Assembly: GCF_003412465.1 (NCBI RefSeq)
Contig: NZ_QTJV01000007.1
Location: forward strand, 186,001 to 250,000
From: Chitinophaga silvisoli
GTDB lineage: Bacteria; Bacteroidota; Bacteroidia; Chitinophagales; Chitinophagaceae
Length of the DNA stretch: 64,000 nucleotides
Reading direction: 5' to 3'
Shown: piece after piece, positions 1-7,800 of the stretch
Numbering within the stretch: the stretch's first letter is position 1
Layout: each line of letters begins with the position of its first letter
The notes under the pieces: generated by a model
What the model saw: the letters and a program-made list of their open reading frames with translations, nothing else
Told to the model about the DNA's origin: nothing
Databases searched by the model: none
Position numbers and translations under genes: made by a program

Positions 1-1
1 G

Positions 2-169
2 GGAGCTGCAAAATATGCAGATGCGGTGGTACTGGCCGGCGAGAAAACCGATAAGAAGGTGGTGGATGAGCTGAAGGCAGAGAAAGGAAAGATCATTTTG
101 CCTTATAAGAAAGAGAATGAAGATTTGGCAGATTATCTGCAGCTGTATACGCAGCTGTTAGGTAAGTAA
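2..169 (+). CDS. Glycogen/starch synthase, C-terminal end (5' partial)
   Basis: Only the last 55 codons are in the window, running from the left edge to a TAA stop. The readable tail contains a KYADAVV segment followed by an acidic and lysine-rich helix and a short YLQLYTQLLGK end. The YADAV pattern resembles the C-terminus of the short GT5 glycogen synthases of Bacteroidota, which add glucose from a nucleotide sugar to glycogen. This is recognition from a short stretch and could be wrong. A strong terminator follows 22 bases later, so this is the last gene of its transcript. Confidence 0.45.
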   Translation, partial: GAAKYADAVVLAGEKTDKKVVDELKAEKGKIILPYKKENEDLADYLQLYTQLLGK

Positions 170-190
170 AGCAGGTCTTTGAAGTAATAG

Positions 191-224
191 AAAAGGATGT
201 ACCGTATGGTGCATCCTTTTTTTT
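191..224 (+). terminator. Rho-independent terminator after the partial first gene
   Basis: An 11-bp arm AAGGATGTACC pairs, with one mismatch region, with GGTGCATCCTT around a GTAT loop. A run of eight T follows. Confidence 0.8.
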
Positions 225-288
225 ATGTACCCGGGAGGCTTTAACGAATATTTTCCCTATTAAATCACTGGAATATAGTCAGATTACT

Positions 289-296
289 TATTTTTG
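289..296 (+). promoter_or_regulatory. Candidate -7 box of metK (TATTTTTG)
   Basis: TATTTTTG fits the Bacteroidota -7 consensus TAnnTTTG. I see no clear TTG/TTTG -33 box at the usual 18-20 base spacing. It would give a leader of roughly 85 bases before metK. No SAM riboswitch fold was recognised in that leader. Confidence 0.4.
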
Positions 297-388
297 CCCC
301 AGTTTACCATTAGGCATACCACCAAATGACTAAAATATGGTAAATTGTACTAGATTTACTAATCTTAAAGCCGAAATTCAATTATTTT

Positions 389-1642
389 ATGCCTTATTTA
401 TTTACCTCAGAATCAGTATCCGAAGGACATCCGGATAAAGTTGCCGATCAGATATCAGATGCATTGATAGATAATTTCTTAGCCTATGACGCAACTTCCA
501 AGGTTGCCTGTGAAACATTGGTAACTACCGGTCAGGTGGTGCTGGCTGGTGAAGTTAAATCCGAAGCTTACCTGGATGTGCAGGAAATTGCGCGTGAGGT
601 AATCCGCAAGATAGGGTATACCAAAAGTGAATACATGTTCGAGGCTAACTCCTGCGGTATCTTCTCTGCTATTCATGAGCAGTCTCCGGATATCAACCAG
701 GGTGTGGAGCGCAAGAGCCCGGAAGAACAGGGTGCTGGCGACCAGGGTATGATGTTCGGTTACGCTACCAAAGAGACCGAAAACTATATGCCACTGGCAC
801 TGGATCTTGCACACAAACTGCTGATCGAACTGGCTGCGATCCGTCGCGAAAACAAAGAAATCACTTACCTGCGTCCGGATGCAAAGTCACAGGTAACTAT
901 CGAATATTCTGATGACAACCAGCCTATCCGTATTGATACCATCGTGATCTCTACACAGCACGATGACTTCGATGCAGAAGAAAAAATGCTGGCGAAGATC
1001 AAGGAAGATATGATCAAGATCGTTATCCCACGTGTCAAAGCGCAGCTGAAACCTGAACTGCAGGCACTGTTCAACGATAAGATCACTTACCACATCAACC
1101 CAACCGGCAAATTTGTAATCGGCGGTCCACACGGCGATACCGGTCTTACAGGCCGTAAGATCATCGTAGATACCTATGGTGGTAAAGGTGCACACGGTGG
1201 TGGTGCATTCTCCGGTAAAGATCCTTCCAAAGTAGACCGTTCTGCTGCTTATGCTACCCGTCACATTGCCAAGAACCTGGTTGCTGCCGGTCTGGCTGAT
1301 GAAGTACTGGTACAGGTATCCTATGCAATCGGTGTGGCTAAGCCTTGTGGTTTATTCATCGATACACGTGGTACTGCAAAGGTGAAGCTGACAGATGGTG
1401 AGATTGCCCGTAAAGTGGAAGAGATCTTCGACCTGCGTCCTTATGCAATCGAGCAGCGCCTGAAACTGCGTAACCCTATTTATAGCGATACTGCTGCTTA
1501 TGGTCATATGGGCCGTGAGAGCAAGGTGGTGACCAAGGTATTCAACAAGGGGAAGAAGCATGAGAAGAGCGTGGAAGTGGAGTTGTTTACATGGGAGAAA
1601 CTGGATTATGTAGATAAAGTGAAAGCAGCGTTTGGCCTGTAA
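389..1642 (+). CDS. metK: S-adenosylmethionine synthetase (MetK)
   Basis: Cytosolic enzyme that makes S-adenosylmethionine from methionine and ATP, releasing phosphate and pyrophosphate. The 417-residue length is normal for the family. The N-terminal ATP/Mg motif GHPDKVADQISDA is at about residues 13-25. The first family signature GAGDQGMMFGYA is at about 115-126, and the second, GGGAFSGKDPSKVDRSAAY, starts near 270. The ATG start lies directly before the conserved YLFTSESVSEGHPDK segment. The gene is monocistronic: terminators lie on both sides. It supplies the methyl donor that the EPS methyltransferase further on would use, and metX and the sulfhydrylase at 52.7-55.6 kb supply its methionine. 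Confidence 0.98.
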   Translation: MPYLFTSESVSEGHPDKVADQISDALIDNFLAYDATSKVACETLVTTGQVVLAGEVKSEAYLDVQEIAREVIRKIGYTKSEYMFEANSCGIFSAIHEQSPDINQGVERKSPEEQGAGDQGMMFGYATKETENYMPLALDLAHKLLIELAAIRRENKEITYLRPDAKSQVTIEYSDDNQPIRIDTIVISTQHDDFDAEEKMLAKIKEDMIKIVIPRVKAQLKPELQALFNDKITYHINPTGKFVIGGPHGDTGLTGRKIIVDTYGGKGAHGGGAFSGKDPSKVDRSAAYATRHIAKNLVAAGLADEVLVQVSYAIGVAKPCGLFIDTRGTAKVKLTDGEIARKVEEIFDLRPYAIEQRLKLRNPIYSDTAAYGHMGRESKVVTKVFNKGKKHEKSVEVELFTWEKLDYVDKVKAAFGL

Positions 1643-1661
1643 TTAGCTTTTGAATATTATT

Positions 1662-1699
1662 AAAAAACCGCTTTGGCTGCATGCGAAAGCGGTTTTTTT
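1662..1699 (+). terminator. Terminator of metK
   Basis: ACCGCTTT pairs with AAAGCGGT across a GGCTGCATGCG loop, flanked by an A run and a T8 tail. Confidence 0.85.
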
Positions 1700-1799
1700 T
1701 ATTATAAGTGGCCTGGTCTAAAACGTTTGTTTCTTTTCGGGTTCAGGTATGACGATATCAATTCTTCTGGCCAGTTCGGGCAATTTTCAATAATTCGTA

Positions 1800-2705
1800 T
1801 CACACCTGCTCAAACTCTTCCCAAATCAACTCCCTGTTCACAAACGCCGCCGCTGCCAGTCCGGCAGATACCGCATTCGCCACCCCACGCATCATACTGC
1901 AATTATCTCCCGCGGCATATACTCCTTCTACACTCGTCTTTCCAAAATCCGCAATCTTAATATGACCTGTTTCTGTAAACTCACAACCTAATTGTGCCGG
2001 GATGTCACTGTGTTGTATAAACGGTAATCGTGCATAAACGGCCTTTAAAGGCACTTTTGTTCCATCTGCCAGCTCCACTGCACTCAATTGCCCTTTCTCA
2101 TGAATAATGGCCTTTACAGGCGTTTCTATGATCCGGATGTTCTTCCGCTTTATTTGCGCCACCATCTCCTCACTCATCGCCAGGGGGCCGTTCGTAAACA
2201 GGGTTAAATCCTTTGTCCAGTGCCGGATCAATTTTACCGTCTCAAATCCGCCATCGCCATTACCTAAAATGCCTGTTGGCTGATGTGCTACTTCATAGCC
2301 ATGACAATACGGACAGTGGATCACGGAAATACCCCAACACGCTGCTACTCCCGGGATGTCAGGCACCAGATCTTTAATCCCTGTTGTTATAATGAGTTTT
2401 TTTGCGGTGAATCTTTCTCCTGCTTCAGTGGTAATTGCAAATCCATGACCAGTTTTTTCTCCCTTTATGGCTTTGCCACGCAGCAATTGCACGGTGTTAT
2501 ATGTTTTGAGTTGCTCAAGTGCTACAGTCGTAATCGCTGCCGGTGTCTCGCCATCTCTCGTTAAAAAATTATGGGAATGCGGGGTTTGCGCATTACAGGG
2601 CTTACCGCTATCAATGATCAATACCTTCCTGAGTGCCCGGCCAAGTGTCATTCCTGCCTGCAGACCGGCATAACTTCCTCCAACGATGATGACTTCAAAT
2701 TCCAT
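1800..2705 (-). CDS. Thioredoxin-reductase-like FAD/NAD(P)-dependent oxidoreductase
   Basis: About 301 residues, with an N-terminal FAD-binding Rossmann motif (VIIVGGSYAGLQAG). A CPYCHGYE motif sits in the middle, where thioredoxin reductases carry their redox CxxC. A C-terminal FAD motif GVYAAGDNC completes the class II pyridine nucleotide-disulfide oxidoreductase fold. The motif spacing supports a dithiol-active flavoprotein, but the CPYC-HGYE subgroup is not the canonical TrxB (CATC), and its partner thiol substrate is unknown. The reading frame extends six codons upstream to 2723, but that ATG overlaps the -7 promoter box, so the MEFEVIIVGG start at 2705 is preferred. It is divergent from an HxlR regulator, a common pairing for redox-responsive control. 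Confidence 0.85.
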   Translation of the reverse strand: MEFEVIIVGGSYAGLQAGMTLGRALRKVLIIDSGKPCNAQTPHSHNFLTRDGETPAAITTVALEQLKTYNTVQLLRGKAIKGEKTGHGFAITTEAGERFTAKKLIITTGIKDLVPDIPGVAACWGISVIHCPYCHGYEVAHQPTGILGNGDGGFETVKLIRHWTKDLTLFTNGPLAMSEEMVAQIKRKNIRIIETPVKAIIHEKGQLSAVELADGTKVPLKAVYARLPFIQHSDIPAQLGCEFTETGHIKIADFGKTSVEGVYAAGDNCSMMRGVANAVSAGLAAAAFVNRELIWEEFEQV

Positions 2706-2714
2706 AATTATCAT

Positions 2715-2743
2715 TTTGAACAAAAGTAAATAGGTTAACTTTA
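2715..2743. promoter_or_regulatory. Overlapping divergent promoters (oxidoreductase / HxlR)
   Basis: On the minus strand TACTTTTG (2728 down to 2721) matches TAnnTTTG for the flavoprotein gene. On the plus strand TTTG (2715-2718) is followed after 17 bases by TAACTTTA (2736-2743), a near match for the HxlR gene. The two boxes overlap, so a regulator bound here could control both genes. Confidence 0.5.
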
Positions 2744-2745
2744 CA

Positions 2746-3150
2746 ATGATGAGAACTACCCTTTATGGAAGTGCTTCCATGCAGGGAATGAAAATAATAC
2801 TAAATTATTCTTATATGGTTTGTCCCGGTGAAAAGATTTATGATTGCAAGCGCCAGTTACTCGCTATCCAGGATACCCTGGATATTCTTGGTGGCAAGTG
2901 GAAAGTCACCATTTTAGGGTGCCTGGCAATGGGAGAGAAGCGGTTCATGGATCTGCAACGGGAACTGGCCGGGATAGGGCCCAAGATGCTTTCGAGAGAA
3001 TTGCATGAACTGGAAGTGAACAGTCTGATCCAAAAGAATGAAGAGGGAAAATATATGATGACTGAATATAGTGCTTCCCTGAAACCGGTGATAGAAGTGT
3101 TGGCAGCATGGGGGGCACAGCATCGGGTGAAGGTGATGTCGATGCAATAG
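2746..3150 (+). CDS. HxlR-family winged-helix transcriptional regulator
   Basis: The HxlR/MarR-like signature is clear: a Cys-containing lead (CPGEK then DCKRQ), DTLDILGGKWKVTIL, the recognition-helix region RFMDLQRELAGIGPKMLSREL, and a wing near NSLIQKNEEGKYMMTEY. The full frame gives 134 residues. Family members are usually 100-120, and the predicted plus-strand promoter sits only a few bases upstream, so translation may really begin at a later ATG (2788 or 2815). Two cysteines near the N-terminus fit a thiol-sensing regulator. It probably controls itself and the divergent flavoprotein. Confidence 0.88.
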   Translation: MMRTTLYGSASMQGMKIILNYSYMVCPGEKIYDCKRQLLAIQDTLDILGGKWKVTILGCLAMGEKRFMDLQRELAGIGPKMLSRELHELEVNSLIQKNEEGKYMMTEYSASLKPVIEVLAAWGAQHRVKVMSMQ

Positions 3151-3290
3151 TGCATTTCCCAAGGGTACAAAAGTTATCCCGCATTACATGCTATGCATTT
3201 TTCGGAAGCGTGAAATCGCTTTTTCATTAAAAAAGAATAATCATACCTTTAATTAGAAGATTTATCTAATTAGCAGATTTATCACAATTT

Positions 3291-4304
3291 ATGAGCCTGG
3301 TAAAAAACGCATTTTACAGTGCCGCGCAACTGTTACCCCTTGCCGTATTGAAAAAAAAACGTCCCGGTAGTTTATTGCTGCCCTATCACCACCTGGTAAG
3401 CGATGCCCCCGTTCCCCACATCAAACACCTCTATCCCTGGAAAGGCACTAAGGATTTCGAAAAAGACCTCGATTACCTGCTCAGGCGTTTCAAACCTGTC
3501 ACCTTACAGGATATCATCCAATCATTAAAAACAGGACAATCACTTCCTGCAGGTTCCTTCCTGCTCACCTTCGATGATGGCTTACGCCAGATCAAAGACA
3601 TCGTAGCTCCCATGCTCCTCCGTAAAGGCGCTCCGGCGGCATTCTTCCTGAACAGCGCATTCCTGGATAATAAAAACCTCTTCTATAAATTTAAGCTTAG
3701 CCTGATCATTGAAAGCCTGCAGACATCCACTCATTCAAAGGCCACGCTTGATCAGCTCTATGCTTACCTGCAAGCGGACGAAACATCCATCATTCCAGCG
3801 ATCAGAAAGATCACCTATACAACGAGAGGACAGGCAGATGAAATAGCTGCGATATTGGGTATTTCGTTTACCGAATACTTATCAGGTGTAAAACCATTTT
3901 TAAACACTGATGAGGTAAGCACACTTTTACAACAAGGCTTTGCCATCGGTGGCCACAGCATCGATCATCCATATTACAGCCAGCTTACACTGGAGGAACA
4001 ACTTTTTCAAACCAGGCAGTCCGTTGACTTCCTCGTACAGCAATTCCAGCTTCCGTACAGGGCTTTCGCATTCCCACATACCGATGCAGGTGTGAGTAAG
4101 ATCTTCTTTAATACACTACTGGAAGGACCTGATCCACTGGATGTGATTTTTGGAACCGGCAATCAACGGAAAGATTTTAATCCAAAGATCCTGCATCGTT
4201 TCAATTGTGAAAGGCCATCCGTGAGTATCAATGCTGCCGTGAAAGGGATTTTATTATTGAATAGAATCCAGGAGATGACGAATAAGGACCAGGTGAAGCG
4301 CTGA
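3291..4304 (+). CDS. Polysaccharide deacetylase family protein (NodB/CE4-like)
   Basis: 337 residues without an obvious signal peptide. The CE4 motif 1 TFDDG is at residues 93-97. The metal-binding motif 2, HSIDH, is at 222-226 (GGHSIDHPYY). A downstream FAFPH segment probably corresponds to a later catalytic motif. CE4 enzymes remove N- or O-acetyl groups from polysaccharides with a divalent metal. Between motifs 1 and 2 there is an insertion of roughly 80 residues (about 127-205) rich in helix formers, so this is not the minimal NodB core. It opens the EPS locus, on the same strand as the giant esterase/beta-helix gene but separated from it by a 529-base gap. A role in trimming the polymer made by the neighbouring genes is inferred. 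Confidence 0.85.
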   Translation: MSLVKNAFYSAAQLLPLAVLKKKRPGSLLLPYHHLVSDAPVPHIKHLYPWKGTKDFEKDLDYLLRRFKPVTLQDIIQSLKTGQSLPAGSFLLTFDDGLRQIKDIVAPMLLRKGAPAAFFLNSAFLDNKNLFYKFKLSLIIESLQTSTHSKATLDQLYAYLQADETSIIPAIRKITYTTRGQADEIAAILGISFTEYLSGVKPFLNTDEVSTLLQQGFAIGGHSIDHPYYSQLTLEEQLFQTRQSVDFLVQQFQLPYRAFAFPHTDAGVSKIFFNTLLEGPDPLDVIFGTGNQRKDFNPKILHRFNCERPSVSINAAVKGILLLNRIQEMTNKDQVKR

Positions 4305-4833
4305 CGGCAGTATTCACATGAGCATCCAAAGCTTTTCTAAAATTTAAGTAAGCGCCTTAACAAAAGGCGCAAAAAAACATAAGCACCATTTTTTATTTAT
4401 TCGATGCGCTATCCCTCATTTAAAACATGAGTAATTTTTATCTCTATGTAAATTTACAATGTGTGCCTTCCCAAAACAAAATCTCCAAAATTTGTGTTTA
4501 AATGATCATGTTATTCAAGAAAATTCCATGTTCATATCCTAAATCGAATGTGTCAAAACGATCCCTGTATGTAAGTTAATTTGGAACAATTCTTAACGAG
4601 CAGTTAAACAGAAAAAAATTAGAGGGGAAAATTGTAGTACATATTGTTTTTATCCAGTTAGTTACGTATATTTAAATAATATAGATTATTTAATACTTTA
4701 TATTTGTTTTTTTTATTGAAAAACAAATTTGTGTCCTATTTTTGCCCGGGACGATTGAGACACATCAGATCGATTCTAAAGTATTAACAAAAAAAGTCGG
4801 CTATTGTAAAACGCTACTAAATTTTAACCAAAC
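4305..4833 (+). other. AT-rich 529-bp intergenic region
   Basis: No convincing gene. It holds a 7-bp inverted repeat (GCGCCTT at 4352-4358 with AAGGCGC at 4364-4370) that has no T tail on the plus strand and so is a weak terminator candidate. It also holds the promoter at 4716-4744 and about 85 bases of untranslated leader before the downstream GTG start. Its base composition is far more AT-rich than the flanking genes. Confidence 0.6.
4716..4744 (+). promoter_or_regulatory. Promoter of the 1575-aa secreted protein gene
   Basis: TTG at 4716-4718, an 18-base spacer, then TATTTTTG at 4737-4744. This is a good match to the Bacteroidota TTG-N18-20-TAnnTTTG promoter. Confidence 0.7.
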
Positions 4834-7800
4834 GTGAAGAACCTACCTATCGTCAGGCTACTGATATGTGCCTGTCTGTCATTAATTGCATCCGTGTATC
4901 CCTATGTAACGAAAGCCCAGGGAGACCAGACTGCTATCTCTGTAAAACTTGCCACCGGCCAAACCACAGGGGCCTGGCTGCATTTACCGGATGATTATAA
5001 CAGCACTTCTACCAGTTATCCATTACTCATTTTCCTGCATGGCGTAGGAGAGGGGGGAACTGATGTCAATGCTGTATTAGCACACGGTGTACCGAAGATG
5101 ATTGCAAACGGTGCAAAGATGCAGTACACAGTCAATGGCAAGTTGTTTAAATTTATCGTGGTATCTCCGCAAATTCCCAACGGATGGGCGAGTGAGACCA
5201 TGGTGCAGAATGTACTGAATGATATTAAATCAAGGTACAGAGTAGATGCATCCCGTATTTATCTGACCGGGCTCAGTGCCGGCGGTTATGGTGTATTAAA
5301 CTACATCGCATCCGGAACGACCTATTCAGATAACCTGGCTGCTATCGTACCAGTGTCTTCAGCCGCAATCGATGCGAACAAATTTGCCGGTTTATGCAAT
5401 GTTGCCAGCAGTAAACTTGCCGTATGGATGCTCTGTGGCACCAACGATAGTTTCATTGGCAACCAGCGTGATTATATTGCTGATATGAAGGCCTGCAATC
5501 CTTCCATCACACCTATTGCTACTGAATATAGTGGCGGTACCCACAGCGATGATGTATGGGACAAAGCATATGATCCTAATCACACTTACCAGAATCCTAA
5601 CATTTACGAATGGATGCTCCAATATAGCCGGAACAACGCATCCTCTACCATATCCGCTCCGGTGGCTGCTGTAGCGTCTTCCAGCCTGAGCATCACCTTA
5701 CCCACTAATAGTACTGCACTCGATGGTTCCACTTCTACCGGCACCATCAGCTCATATACATGGACACAAACTTCAGGTCCTTCTACTGCGACCCTGAGTA
5801 GCACCAGCACTTCAAAAATCACCGCCAGCAATCTCCTTGCCGGCACTTATGTTTTTAAGCTGACTGTTTCCAATTCCGCAGGGAGTAGTTCCCAATCTGT
5901 GACCGTTACTGTAAACGCTGCCACCCTTGCCGCTCCTGTAGCCGCAGTCGCCGCTTCCAATATCGCGATTACGCTGCCAACAAACACAACTACCCTGGAT
6001 GGTTCCTCTTCTACCGGCACCATCTCCGGTTATACATGGGCACAAACTTCCGGTCCCGCTACCGCTACGCTCAGCAGCACCAGCACCGCGAAGATCACTG
6101 CCAGCAACCTTGTAGCAGGTAACTATGTATTTACACTCACCGTTAAAAACGCTACCGGCACCAGCAGCAAAACGGTGAGCGTTGCCGTGAGTGCTGCTAC
6201 CGGCGGCAAAACTGCCTGCGCTGGTTGTAAGTTCCTCATCACTCCAGGTTCCGATGGCGGTGCTTATATCAATGGTACTACCCTCGGCGTACAACCCGGC
6301 GATACCGTATGTATCCAGTCAGGCAGCTACAATTACATCCAGTTCTTCAACATCACCGGTACCACTGCCAGACCAATTGTGTTCATCAATTGCGGTGGCC
6401 AGGTGAAGATCGGCAACGGCGGTAGCTATGGCTTTGTGTTCAACAACGCCAAATACTTCAAAGTAACCGGTACCGGTAGTACTGATACATACGGCTTCCG
6501 CGTGGACGGTGTCACCAAAAAACTAAATGTGGGTCTCGGTATCAGTAAAGGCTGTACCGATTATGAAGCAGATCACTTTGAAATCACCGGCTCTGAAGTA
6601 GGGGTAATGGCCAAAGTAAATCCTGATTGTGATGCGGCCAACCAGTATCCTACATTCGCTATCAGAAATGTAAAACTGCATGACCTTTATATACACGATG
6701 TAACAGGCGAAGGTATGTACATCGGTAACACCGCGCCCAACGGCGAAACCGCTACCTGTAATGGTGTTTCTACTACCTTACTGCCTCCACGCATCTACAA
6801 CCTGAAAATCTACAACGTTATCACCGCCAACACTGGTTGGGACGGCATCCAGGTAGCATCCGCTCCTGAAAACGTAGAGATCTATAATAATAAGGTGTCC
6901 AACTACGGGGTAGAAAACAAAGGTAGCCAGCAGGCAGGTATCATCCTTGGTGGTGAATCCAACGGTAAGGTGTACAACAATACCGTGATCAAAGGTACCG
7001 GTAATGGAATCGAAGTATTCGGTACCGGTCTGAGTTACATCTACAACAACATCCTCAGCGATTGTGGTATAGATGGCACAAGCGTAGGTCAGGATGCCAT
7101 TTTCATCGATGACCGCCCAACCAAACAAAACTACAAACCCCTGCAGGTATACGTGATGAACAATACCATCATCAATTCCGGCAGAGATGCCATCCGCATG
7201 CAGAATACCAACGGTACTGATGGTACGGGCAACCTCTTTATCAACAACCTTGCTGTGAAACCAGGCTCACTGGCTTCCAGGGGAGCACTTGCTTACCTCA
7301 CTATTCAATCAGGCATCTCTTATTCAGGATCTAACAACCTGAATTACCCGGATGCATCCACCGTGAAGTTTGTAGATGCTGCCAACAAGAACTTCCACCT
7401 GGCAGCAGGTTCTCCTGCTATCGACCAGGGAAAGGACCTGAGTACGTATTTCAAAACTGATATAGATGGCAATGCCCGTCCGCAGGGTAGCGCATTTGAT
7501 GTTGGTGCCGATGAATATGCATCCGGTACTTCCGCAAACGTAGCACCTACTGCCAATGCAGGCACTGACCAGACCATTACTTTACCCACTGCAACTGTTA
7601 CACTAAATGGTACCGGATCTACTGATAGTGACGGTACCATTAAAACGTATAAATGGGTGCAGACTTCCGGTCCGGTTACCGTCACCTTCAGCAGCGTTAC
7701 AATCGCCTCCCCGGTGTTGACAAAACTGACTGCTGCCGGTACTTATGTTTTTACACTGACTGTTACCGACGATGATGGCGCTACTGCCAGCGACCAGGTA

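Noticed and set aside
225..388. SAM riboswitch before metK
   Set aside because: The leader lacks the conserved cores of SAM-I or SAM-II and has only a 5-bp hairpin.
1673..1960. Plus-strand frame of 95 codons after metK
   Set aside because: It starts inside the metK terminator and overlaps the end of the flavoprotein gene; translation shows no structure.
4352..4370. Inverted repeat as terminator of the deacetylase gene
   Set aside because: The stem is short and followed by A and not T on the plus strand; kept only as a weak note.
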